Source of the DNA: JBJXGC01 sp046154545
GTDB lineage: Bacteria; Chloroflexota; Dehalococcoidia; Tepidiformales; Tepidiformaceae
NCBI GenBank assembly: GCA_046154545.1
Contig: JBJXGC010000202.1
Location: 1-27,075, forward strand
Reading direction: 5' to 3'
Length of the DNA: 27,075 nucleotides
Shown here: positions 15,579-22,497 of the stretch, piece by piece
How the letters are laid out: every line of letters begins with the position of its first letter
Numbering within the stretch: the first letter of the stretch is position 1
The notes under the pieces: generated by a model
Database searches by the model: none
What the model was told of the DNA's origin: nothing
Seen by the model: only the letters and a program-made list of their open reading frames with translations
Translations under genes and position numbers: made by a program

Positions 15579-17144
15579 TCAGTTCACGTTCTTCGCTTTG
15601 CCCTCCCAGTAGGGCTTGCGCAGCTCGGTCTTGAGGACCTTTCCGGGGCCGCTCTTCGGCAGTGGTTCCGCCTGGAAGACGACGCGTTTCGGGCATTTGT
15701 AGCCGGCGATGAGCCTGCGGCAGTGCTCGATGATCTCGTGGTCGGTCACGGTCGCGCCCTCCTTCGGCACGACGACGGCGAGGACGGCCTCGCCCCACTG
15801 CTCATCGGGGACACCGATGACCGCCGCTTCGAGGACCGCCGGGTGTTCGAAGATGGCGTTCTCCACCTCGGTCGAGTAGATGTTCTCGCCGCCGGAGATG
15901 ATCATGTCCTTTGCCCGATCGACGATATAGATGAAGTTCTGGTCGTCGATCGTCGCCACGTCGCCGGAGTGCATGAAGCCGTCGCGCAGGGCCTCGTGCG
16001 TCTCCTTCTCCCGCTTCCAGTAGCCGAGCATGACGTTCGGCCCGCGCATGCAGAGCTCGCCGACCTCGCCGGGCTTCACGTCGAGCCCGGTCTCCTGGTT
16101 GATGACGCGCACTTCGACGCCCGATATCTGACGGCCGCAGCTCGCGAGGCGGCGCATCTCGGCCTCGCCGCCCGCGAAGTTCAGCCAGGACTTCTGCCAG
16201 GCTGTGGCGAGGGGCGCCGTCTCCGTCATCCCGTAGGCCTGGACGAGGATCGGCCCGAACACCTTGACGGCGGCGAGCAGGCGATCGACCGGCATTGGCG
16301 AAGCGCCGTAGAGGACGGTATCGACGCTGCTGATGTCGAAGTCCTTCGTCCCCGGGAAATTGACGAGGAAGTTGATCATCGTCGGGACAAGGATCGTCTT
16401 CGTGACCCGGTACTTCTCGATCGCCTCCAACGTGGCCTGGGGCGTGAAGCCGGGGATGAACACATGCTGGCCGCCAACCATGGTGAAGGCGTAACAGGCC
16501 CAGGCGTCGGCCAGATGGAACATCGGGGCGACGTGGAGCCAGATGTCCTCCTCCTTGAAGGCGAAGGTCATGATCGCGTGCTCGGCATTGGAGACGACGT
16601 TGCGCTGGCTGAGCATCACGCCCTTGGGCAGGCCGGTGGTGCCGCCCGTGTAGCAGAGGTTCAGCATGTCGTCCTCGGCCCAGGCGCGGACGGAGCCGGG
16701 CAGTGGATCGTTGGCGGCAACGAGCTGCTCGTAATCGACGCAGCCGGGCTCCTCGCTGTTCAGCAGCACCACGTGCTTGATCCCCGGGGTGCCTGCCTTG
16801 AATTGGCGATAGAGGTCGAGGTATTCCGGCCCGAGGATCAGACACTTCACCTCGCCGTCGTTGAGGATGAACTCCAGTTCATGGGCAGCAAGGCGGATGT
16901 TGAGCGGGGCCAGCGGCATGCCTGCAAGGTCGGCTACGAAGTAGGTCTCCCAGTAGCGGTGAGAGTTGTTCGCCAGGATGGCGATGTTGTCGCCGGGCAG
17001 CAGGCCGAGCGAGAGGAGGCCGGCGGCGAGGCGGTGGACCCGCTCGGAGGCCTGGCGGTAGGTATAGGTGACGTCGCCATCGATAATCGCCGTCTTCTCA
17101 GGGTAGAGCTTCACAGCGTGGCTGAGGATATCGCGTAGCAGCAT
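15579..17144 (-). CDS. Acyl-CoA synthetase (AMP-forming, ANL superfamily)
   Basis: Activates a carboxylic acid with ATP to the acyl-adenylate and then to the CoA thioester. The 521-residue protein has the P-loop-like YTGGTTGLPKGV at 165-176, YGMTETAP, GELCMRGPNVMLGYW, the HSGDVATIDDQNFIYIVDRAKDMI segment with the hinge and SGGENIYSTEVE, and the C-terminal PKSGPGKVLKTELR with the adenylation Lys. This is the medium/long-chain fatty-acyl-CoA or FadD-like group. I use the ATG at 17144 because GGAG lies nine bases before it and MLLRDILSHAVKLYPEKTAI is the usual start; the open frame runs to 17450 but the extra part is not protein-like. Substrate chain length is not determined. Confidence 0.92.
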   Translation of the reverse strand: MLLRDILSHAVKLYPEKTAIIDGDVTYTYRQASERVHRLAAGLLSLGLLPGDNIAILANNSHRYWETYFVADLAGMPLAPLNIRLAAHELEFILNDGEVKCLILGPEYLDLYRQFKAGTPGIKHVVLLNSEEPGCVDYEQLVAANDPLPGSVRAWAEDDMLNLCYTGGTTGLPKGVMLSQRNVVSNAEHAIMTFAFKEEDIWLHVAPMFHLADAWACYAFTMVGGQHVFIPGFTPQATLEAIEKYRVTKTILVPTMINFLVNFPGTKDFDISSVDTVLYGASPMPVDRLLAAVKVFGPILVQAYGMTETAPLATAWQKSWLNFAGGEAEMRRLASCGRQISGVEVRVINQETGLDVKPGEVGELCMRGPNVMLGYWKREKETHEALRDGFMHSGDVATIDDQNFIYIVDRAKDMIISGGENIYSTEVENAIFEHPAVLEAAVIGVPDEQWGEAVLAVVVPKEGATVTDHEIIEHCRRLIAGYKCPKRVVFQAEPLPKSGPGKVLKTELRKPYWEGKAKNVN

Positions 17145-17480
17145 CGGGTTCGCTCCAGGGGCCAAGGGTGGGGGCGATTGTAGCATCGGTGGGCCAGCGG
17201 GCCGCCGAACCGTCCGCGTCAGAGCCGCTTCCGCGGCCGCCGGGTTCGAAGAGGTGTGTCGACGGGCCCCAGCCCGGCCGTACTTATCTGTCGGCGTGAG
17301 TGGGCATCGCCAGGTAACGTACGCTAGGGCAGCCCCGGACCGATCCAGCCGGGACCATGAGCGCCGACCCGCTTCCCGCGCCTCGCCCCGTGAGCGCCTT
17401 ACCCCGCCGATCAGGACTGCTGGCAACACGCGCAGTATATGTCTTGACACGTATATACTTGTGATCGTACGTTACGGCCT
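17145..17480. other. Divergent intergenic region, 336 bp
   Basis: Holds no gene I can support. On the minus strand TACAAT at 17182-17177 is a candidate -10 for the acyl-CoA synthetase. On the plus side lie the arsR promoter and operator. A 10-bp sequence GTAACGTACG at 17314-17323 recurs in exact inverted form (CGTACGTTAC) at 17466-17475, next to the arsR start. Confidence 0.5.
17434..17475 (+). promoter_or_regulatory. arsR promoter with inverted-repeat operator
   Basis: TTGACA at 17444-17449 (perfect -35), 18-bp spacer, TACGTT at 17468-17473 (-10, three of six), seven bases before the GTG, hence probably leaderless. An inverted repeat AGTATAT (17434-17440) / ATATACT (17453-17459), 12 bases apart, straddles the -35 box and is the kind of AT-rich dyad ArsR-family repressors bind. 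Confidence 0.55.
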
Positions 17481-17798
17481 GTGCAAGCGACGTTCGAAGC
17501 CCTTGCCGAACCAACGCGGCGCCGGATACTCGACGAACTTCGCGGAGCCGAGCGCTCGGTGGGCGATCTCGTCGTGTCCCTGGCCCTGAGCCAGCCGGCC
17601 GTCTCCAAGCACCTCCGGGTGCTTCGTGAAGCCGGCCTGGTCGCGATGAGGGCTGATGCTCAGCGGCGTATCTACCGCGTCAAGCCGGAACGGCTGCACG
17701 AGCTGGCCGAATGGCTCGCGACATACCGGCAGTTCTGGGCCGAGCGGCTCGATGCCCTCGAACACCACCTGGAATCGGAGGCAAACGATGGACGGTAA
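17481..17798 (+). CDS. ArsR-family transcriptional regulator
   Basis: A 105-residue winged-helix repressor. FEALAEPTRRRILDEL, AERSVGDLVVSLALSQPAVS (recognition helix), KHLRVLREAGLV and the wing RADAQRRIYRVKPE are standard. There are no cysteines, so it is not a metal sensor of the ArsR/CadC kind; it belongs to the group that accompanies SRPBCC genes. It starts with GTG. Its last 11 bases overlap the SRPBCC gene, and the dyad over its promoter fits autorepression. Confidence 0.93.
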   Translation: MQATFEALAEPTRRRILDELRGAERSVGDLVVSLALSQPAVSKHLRVLREAGLVAMRADAQRRIYRVKPERLHELAEWLATYRQFWAERLDALEHHLESEANDGR

Positions 17799-18279
17799 AG
17801 TCATCCAGCGAGGCGATAGGTTCGCGGTCAGGTTCGAGCGCATCCTCCCGCACACCATGGCGAAGGTATGGGCGGCGCTGACTACGCCTGCGGAACTCGA
17901 GAAGTGGTTCGCCGTCACGATCGTCGAGCTCCGGGTCGGCGGCCGGTTTCACGTGCGCTTCGAGGATGGCAGTACGGTCGATGGCGAAGTGCGTGCCGTG
18001 GAGCCCCCCCGGCTCCTCGAAGTTACCTGGCACGAGAAGGGCCACGACCCAAGTGTGCTGCGCTGGGAACTCTTCCCCCACGATGACGGCACCCGCTTCG
18101 TCCTCACCCACACCCTCTCGGCGAAGGACTGGAGCACCGGCTTCCTCGGCGGGTGGCACGACCACCTCGACCTGCTTGGGGCCGCCCTCGCCGGGACGCC
18201 GATCGACCGAGACTCTGGAAGATGGCAGGCGTTGGAAGACGAATATCGCGGCCTTGTCCCGGAAATCGCGGCGGAATGA
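17788..18279 (+). CDS. SRPBCC/AHSA1-domain protein
   Basis: A 163-residue START-like (Bet v1 fold) protein of the Aha1-C-terminal-like group. The landmarks are FERILPHTMAKVWAALTTPAEL, EKWFAVTIVELRVGGRFHV, DGEVRAVEPPRLLEVTW and the C-terminal GFLGGWHDHLDLLGAAL (the first read in parts). These proteins have a hydrophobic pocket for small ligands; most have unknown function. The ATG at 17788 follows GGAGG and overlaps arsR by 11 bases, so the pair is translationally linked. The ArsR-AHSA1 pairing is common, and the regulator may respond to whatever this protein binds or handles. Confidence 0.92.
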   Translation: MDGKVIQRGDRFAVRFERILPHTMAKVWAALTTPAELEKWFAVTIVELRVGGRFHVRFEDGSTVDGEVRAVEPPRLLEVTWHEKGHDPSVLRWELFPHDDGTRFVLTHTLSAKDWSTGFLGGWHDHLDLLGAALAGTPIDRDSGRWQALEDEYRGLVPEIAAE

Positions 18280-18291
18280 GGTAGGCAACGA

Positions 18292-18328
18292 TGGCCCCGG
18301 GGGCTTCGGCAGACGGTTCCCCGGGCCA
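18292..18328. terminator. GC hairpin between convergent genes
   Basis: TGGCCCCGGGG and CCCCGGGCCA pair with one bulged C around a 16-base loop, lying between the SRPBCC gene and the convergent cysteine desulfurase gene. There is no T-tract on either strand, so a terminator role is only suggested by position. Confidence 0.3.
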
Positions 18329-18383
18329 CAGGGCACGCGCGGCGCCGCCCCCTGACCGTCACGACGACCTCGCTTTCCGCGGC

Positions 18384-19559
18384 CTAAAGCGCGGCGCTCT
18401 GCGTGGCGCCGATCTTCACCAGCTCCTCGGCGACGGCGGTGGCCGCGCTGAGCACGTCCGCCTCCGTGGTGCTTTCGCCGAGGCTGAAGCGGACGCTGCC
18501 GACCGCCCGGCGGATGGGGACGCCCATCGCCATGAGGACGTGTGACGGCTCCCAGGTGCTGTTCGAACAGGCGCTCCCGGAGCTGGCGGCGATGCCCCGG
18601 GCGTCGAGCGCGGCCACCAGCGACTCGCTCTCGATGTCCGCGAACGAGAGGTTCAGGTTGTTCGGGAGGCAGTCCTGCTGGCAGCCGTTGACCGTCGCGC
18701 CCGGGACGCTGGCGAGGATGCGGTCGCGGAGGAGGTCCCGGAGTTGCAGCACGCGTGCGCACCTTCCGGCCACGCCCGCGGCCGCGAGTTCGAGGGCGAC
18801 AGCCGTGCCCACGATCCCGGCGACGTTCTCCGTGCCGGCCCGCTTCTGTTGCTCCTGGCCACCACCGTGGAGGAGCTGCCGGAACGGGGTCGCCCGCCGC
18901 AGAAAAAGGACGCCGCTGCCCTTCGGCCCGGCGAACTTGTGCGAGCTGAGGCTCAGGGCATCGACGCCGAGGGCATCGACATCGATCGCGCGCCACCCTG
19001 GCGCCTGGACCGCGTCCGTGTGCAGGAGCACCCGGTGCTGCCGCTGGCGCGCGTAGTCGTGGAGGAGCGCCGAGACCGCGGCCACCGGCTGCACCGTCCC
19101 GACCTCGTTATTCGCGAGCATGACTGAGGCGAGCACGGTTTCCGGCCGAAGGGCCGCCTCGACCTCATCGACGCTCACATGCCCGAATGCGTCACAGCCC
19201 ACGTAAGTGACCTCGAATCCGAGCTCCTCGAGGAACTGCGCGGCGTGGAGGCCGGCGTGGTGCTCGATCTGGGTCGTGATGATGTGGTTTCCCGCGCCCG
19301 CCCGGCGCATGGCGTAAGCGATGCCGATGAGGGCCGAATTAATGCTCTCCGTGCCACCGCTCGTGAAGAGCACCTCCGAGGGCCGGGCGCCGAGGCAGGC
19401 GGCGACGCGGCGTCGGGCGTCATCGACCGCCGCCTGGGCCTCGCGGCCGATCGCGTAAAGCCCGGAGGGGTTGCCGAAGGCCGGCCCGAGGAAGGGGAGC
19501 ATCGCTTCGCGGACCCCCGGGTGGACGGGCGTGGTCGCGGCATGGTCGAGATAGATCAC
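18384..19559 (-). CDS. Cysteine desulfurase (NifS/IscS family)
   Basis: A PLP enzyme that takes sulfur from cysteine, forming alanine and an enzyme persulfide that feeds Fe-S cluster or thio-tRNA synthesis. The 391-residue product has IYLDHAATTPV at the start, TSGGTES, His100/101 in TTQIEHHAGLH, Asp182 and Gln185 in LLHTDAVQAPG, the PLP Lys208 in LSLSSHKFAGPKGSGVLF, RAGTENVAGIVG, and the persulfide Cys331 in SSGSACSNSTWEPSHVL. The catalytic loop resembles group I (IscS/NifS). The start is the GTG at 19559, seven bases after CACAAT; the frame is open to 19733, but that part crosses the inverted-repeat element. No iscU or thiI lies beside it, so the sulfur acceptor is not shown. Confidence 0.93.
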   Translation of the reverse strand: MIYLDHAATTPVHPGVREAMLPFLGPAFGNPSGLYAIGREAQAAVDDARRRVAACLGARPSEVLFTSGGTESINSALIGIAYAMRRAGAGNHIITTQIEHHAGLHAAQFLEELGFEVTYVGCDAFGHVSVDEVEAALRPETVLASVMLANNEVGTVQPVAAVSALLHDYARQRQHRVLLHTDAVQAPGWRAIDVDALGVDALSLSSHKFAGPKGSGVLFLRRATPFRQLLHGGGQEQQKRAGTENVAGIVGTAVALELAAAGVAGRCARVLQLRDLLRDRILASVPGATVNGCQQDCLPNNLNLSFADIESESLVAALDARGIAASSGSACSNSTWEPSHVLMAMGVPIRRAVGSVRFSLGESTTEADVLSAATAVAEELVKIGATQSAAL

Positions 19560-19602
19560 ACGGATGATTGTGGATTTCCGGGCGCGGCCTGTCGAGACGG
19601 GA

Positions 19603-19713
19603 TGAAACGCAAAGGATCGAAAGAAACAAAGAGTCGAGAAGGTCCGGTTCGTTGCGCCGCCGGGTTTAGTCCCGCCCCACCTCGCCTTTGTACCTCTGAT
19701 CCTTTGCGTTTCA
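19603..19713. repeat. 111-bp element with perfect 16-bp terminal inverted repeats
   Basis: TGAAACGCAAAGGATC at 19603-19618 and its exact reverse complement at 19698-19713. An inner pair ACAAAG (19626-19631) / CTTTGT (19686-19691) lies 7 and 6 bases inside. It sits between the cysteine desulfurase and MaoC promoters. Size and layout fit a small non-autonomous element (MITE-like) or a large regulatory cruciform. No clear target-site duplication is seen. Confidence 0.6.
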
Positions 19714-19724
19714 CCGGCCCCAGG

Positions 19725-19753
19725 CTCACACAATGCACGGCGTCGTGTAGATT
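19725..19753 (+). promoter_or_regulatory. Candidate leaderless promoter of MaoC-like pair
   Basis: CTCACA (four of six), 17-bp spacer, TAGATT (four of six) ending six bases before the ATG at 19760, with no Shine-Dalgarno. Confidence 0.4.
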
Positions 19754-19759
19754 CCCCTC

Positions 19760-20224
19760 ATGCCCGACGAATCCCTGCTTACAGACTCCGTGCGCGCGCT
19801 GGTCGGCCGCGCGAGCGAGCCCGTCACCGCCCGGATCACCCGCCGCATGGCCCAGAAGGCGATGGACCTCTACCTCGGCCACCACGACCGGCCCCTCGTC
19901 GAGGGCCAGCCCGTGCCCGGCGTCGTCCTCGTCCCCCTCCAGTCGGAAGGCGAGCCGGTGGAAAATCCGGACCTCATGCCGAACAGCGTGCTGATCAGTA
20001 ACGAGATGCAGTTCGAACGCCAGCTCCTCCTCGGGGAAGAACTCACCATCCAGTCCCGCATCGCCGACATCAGCGAACGCTTCGGCGGGCGCTTTGGCTA
20101 CAGCCTCTACCTCCGGACGGAGGTCGATTTCCGTGACGCGGCCGGCGCACTGGCAGCGCGCACTGTCCAGACGCTCATGTACTACGACGCGGCCAGCGCC
20201 CGGGGCGAAGGAGACGACTCGTGA
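19760..20224 (+). CDS. MaoC-like N-terminal (FAS1-type) dehydratase/hydratase subunit
   Basis: A 154-residue hot-dog-fold protein resembling the N-terminal half (MaoC_dehydrat_N) of MaoC-type enoyl-CoA hydratases. Visible pieces are the PGVVLVPLQSEGEP segment, NSVLISNEMQFERQLLLGEEL and the strand LTIQSRIADISERFGGRFGY, then VDFRDAAGALAARTVQTLMYY. This half normally lacks the catalytic Asp/His and pairs with the other half in a heterodimer. It overlaps the next gene by four bases (GTGA), supporting obligate co-expression. The CoA substrate is unknown. Confidence 0.8.
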   Translation: MPDESLLTDSVRALVGRASEPVTARITRRMAQKAMDLYLGHHDRPLVEGQPVPGVVLVPLQSEGEPVENPDLMPNSVLISNEMQFERQLLLGEELTIQSRIADISERFGGRFGYSLYLRTEVDFRDAAGALAARTVQTLMYYDAASARGEGDDS

Positions 20225-20637
20225 ACCCCTCGTTCGCGACACTGAAAGACGGGGACGAGCTGCCGCCCCTCGTCCTGCGGCCGGGCCTCGATCAGGTGAT
20301 CCGCTACAGCGCCCTGGGCTGGGCGTTCGTCCCGCTCTTCTTCGATGAGGCGGCGGCGAAGGCCCAGGGGATGCCGGGCCGCATCGTCCCGGGTCCTCTC
20401 AAGCTCAGCTTCCTCTACCGCGCCGTTGAGGGCTGGCTGGATGGGGCGGGATACGTACGCCAGGTACGCGCGGCCCACCGCCGGCCCGACCTCCAGGACC
20501 ACGAGATCACGGTCACCGGCCACGTCGCCCGCGTCTACGAAGAGGACGGCCGCAAGCGGGCCGACCTCGAGCTGGCGATCGTGAACGACGAAGGGCAGCC
20601 GTCCGTCCGAGGCTTCGCCGTGGTGGAGTTCTTCTGA
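20221..20637 (+). CDS. MaoC-family dehydratase/hydratase subunit
   Basis: A 138-residue hot-dog-fold protein that should supply the second half of the hydratase. LDQVIRYSALGWAFVPLFFDE and AKAQGMPGRIVPGPLKLSFLYR occupy the place of the hydratase-2 motif (Y-S/A-x5-N-x-H/I-x-D...G...H G). The usual D-x-N-x-I-H residues are only partly kept here (LGWAFVPLFFD), so catalysis may differ from a classical R-hydratase. It starts with GTG inside the stop of its partner. The following gene is convergent, so the pair forms a two-gene unit. Confidence 0.78.
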   Translation: MNPSFATLKDGDELPPLVLRPGLDQVIRYSALGWAFVPLFFDEAAAKAQGMPGRIVPGPLKLSFLYRAVEGWLDGAGYVRQVRAAHRRPDLQDHEITVTGHVARVYEEDGRKRADLELAIVNDEGQPSVRGFAVVEFF

Positions 20638-20668
20638 GCCGCTACGCGGACCGGATCGACGCGGTGTC

Positions 20669-21256
20669 TCAGGCGGTCGAGCGGAGCATGGCGCTGATGT
20701 CCCGGTAGCACTTGTCGAACGAGTCGGCGGCACGGGCGGCAGCAAGGTCCATCGCGCCAACGAGGGCGGCCTGGTCCACCGTCGGCGAATACGGTCGGTC
20801 CATTCGCTGGCTAAGCCATGACTTCGCCGCTCGAATGGACTCTGGCGCATCTGGCGGTTGTAGGTCGGCTGGGAGGCCACAGACACCGGCGAGGCTTCGC
20901 GCCGCAGCCAGGAACCAGGCTTCGAACTCCATTTTGGCAACCACCACCGAAATCTTGAGGTCATGCCGCAGGTCGATGGCGCGACGAAGAAGGCTCGGCC
21001 CAAGGTCCGCCGGGCAGTCGTCATCGGCATCCAGGAGTACCAGCACGCCTCCACCCGGGCCTACTTTGCGAGCCATAAGCTGGACATGGCGTTCGAACTC
21101 TGCAGCCTTCACGAGCGTCCCGCGTGGACGTCGAAGCGGGGCGGGTGTGACGACGACGGTGCCGGGCGAGACCTCGGCCGCGATGCGGTGCACGAGACGC
21201 GGCACGGCCTGAACTTCGCCGTGCCCTTCTACGATGCACCCCAAAGTGATGGTCAT
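20669..21256 (-). CDS. TOPRIM-like protein, DUF4276 type, partner of ATPase
   Basis: A 195-residue protein with the TOPRIM-style acid layout: Glu10 in CIVEGHGE near the N-terminus and an acidic cluster LLDADDDC with Asp76, Asp78 and Asp79 after a hydrophobic strand. VVVAKMEFEAWFLAAARSLAG follows, the E-x-W-x-x-A segment I associate with DUF4276. The family is thought to be a metal-dependent nuclease or nucleotide-processing TOPRIM fold; activity here is inference. The ATG at 21256 overlaps the ATPase stop as ATGA. It is last in the fabF-ATPase-TOPRIM run and converges on the MaoC pair. Confidence 0.82.
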   Translation of the reverse strand: MTITLGCIVEGHGEVQAVPRLVHRIAAEVSPGTVVVTPAPLRRPRGTLVKAAEFERHVQLMARKVGPGGGVLVLLDADDDCPADLGPSLLRRAIDLRHDLKISVVVAKMEFEAWFLAAARSLAGVCGLPADLQPPDAPESIRAAKSWLSQRMDRPYSPTVDQAALVGAMDLAAARAADSFDKCYRDISAMLRSTA

Positions 21257-22491
21257 GGCGCCTCGATAACTTCAAACAACCGTGGCTGCCTTGTTGTTAT
21301 CGCTTCGATGGCATCGGGGTCGGGCGCGATCTGATTGAGCCGGAGGAGTTCACCGGCTGTGTAGAGGTGGTCCGCGAGAGCCTGCCGCGTGGTCTCGTCG
21401 ACGGGGACTATCCTCGTTATACCTCGCTCCGCGACAACCGCGAGGATTGCTTCAGCCGGGATGTGCTTGTCATCCAGCAGGTCGGGGCTGTGACTCGTCA
21501 CCACCACTTGCACCCGATGACTGGCGGCCCGCAGGGCATCGAGGAGCACACCTGCAGCCGCCGGATGCAGAGCAACCTCGGGTTCCTCGATACCCACGAG
21601 CAGGATCCTCCCGCTTCGCGGCGCCAGGGACTGGAACAGGGCGACTAGCACTCCCAGCGCGCGTAGCGTGCCGTCTGACATGTTGGAAGCGAGGAACCGC
21701 CATGGGTTCTCGTCGCCTACAACGCTCTGGCGAAACTCGAGTGTCTCCTTCGAACCCAGGACCTTAACGTCAACACCGCGAATCCCATCGACGACCAGCG
21801 CGAGGAATGCTTCGATCCGCTCCTTCGCCGCCGGGTCGTTGCGATCGATCTGGGCGAGCACGCTCGCGATGTTGCTGCCGTCGCGCTGAAGGAGGTCCCC
21901 GGCATCGGGGGACTGCAAGTCACGGATTCGATCCGGGTTGAGGCTGTAGAAGCCCATCGCCGAAAGCGCGAGGTAGACGGGCCGGAACTCCGGAAGCCCC
22001 GAGACGTTAACCAGGTAGAGCCGATCCGCGCTCGCAGCCGGGCCTGGATGCGTGGTGGTCTTGACCACCCCGCGTTCAACGACGTAACGCGCGTAGGCCG
22101 CCTCACCAAGAGATCCGACCCGGCACTCCTCGCGCTTGACCTCGTATCCCACCTCTGGCCGCGCCGCGATCTCGAACGCATAGTGGCCGGCCGGGCCACT
22201 TGGAAGCACGAACTCCAACGCGATGCCGAAGTTCGTGGGATGGCCCTTCGAGCGGCGGCGGACTTCGTTCAGGCCACCCCGGTCTCTGATCGCATGGTCC
22301 AGCGTCGTCCGGAGAGCGTCGGCGGTGAATCGAAGCGAATCGAGGAAGTTGCTTTTCCCTGACCCGTTCTGACCGACGAGAAAAGTGAGCGGGCCAAGGG
22401 CGACATCGCAGGCCGCGATGCTCTTATAGTTACGGATCCGGACACGGGTGATGAAGGCCGGTTCCGCGTAGCCGTTCGAGGCGCCGGGCAA
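21253..22491 (-). CDS. AAA/ABC-type (OLD/SMC-like, AAA_21) ATPase
   Basis: A 412-residue ATPase. VRIRNYKSI precedes Walker A GQNGSGKSN at 40-48, the ABC signature-like SNMSDGTLRALG sits at 269-280, Walker B ILLVGIEEPEVALHP at 296-310 (Glu302/303), and the switch His in VVTSHSPDLLD at 330-340. This is the order of OLD-family, RecF/SMC-like ATPases (AAA_21) that lack long coiled coils. It begins with TTG at 22491, six bases past the fabF stop, with GAGGAG ahead of it inside the fabF end. G+C is about 62% (75/120 counted at 21361-21480), against 48/60 at 22861-22920 in fabF. With the TOPRIM partner it resembles two-gene anti-phage modules such as PARIS. Confidence 0.88.
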   Translation of the reverse strand: MPGASNGYAEPAFITRVRIRNYKSIAACDVALGPLTFLVGQNGSGKSNFLDSLRFTADALRTTLDHAIRDRGGLNEVRRRSKGHPTNFGIALEFVLPSGPAGHYAFEIAARPEVGYEVKREECRVGSLGEAAYARYVVERGVVKTTTHPGPAASADRLYLVNVSGLPEFRPVYLALSAMGFYSLNPDRIRDLQSPDAGDLLQRDGSNIASVLAQIDRNDPAAKERIEAFLALVVDGIRGVDVKVLGSKETLEFRQSVVGDENPWRFLASNMSDGTLRALGVLVALFQSLAPRSGRILLVGIEEPEVALHPAAAGVLLDALRAASHRVQVVVTSHSPDLLDDKHIPAEAILAVVAERGITRIVPVDETTRQALADHLYTAGELLRLNQIAPDPDAIEAITTRQPRLFEVIEAP

Positions 22492-22497
22492 CTCGCC

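Noticed and set aside
14997..17138. 713-codon plus-strand open frame over the Fic 3' end and the acyl-CoA synthetase.
   Set aside because: It is a shadow: the Fic and acyl-CoA synthetase frames both carry complete motifs, and this translation is low-complexity with no domain.
17220..17300. GGTTCGAAG-like sequence resembling a tRNA T-loop.
   Set aside because: No matching acceptor stem, anticodon stem or CCA-side pairing around it; no tRNA could be folded by eye.
19559..19733. N-terminal extension of the cysteine desulfurase up to 19733.
   Set aside because: It would translate most of the inverted-repeat element and has no family similarity; the GTG at 19559 begins right at the conserved IYLDHAATTP.
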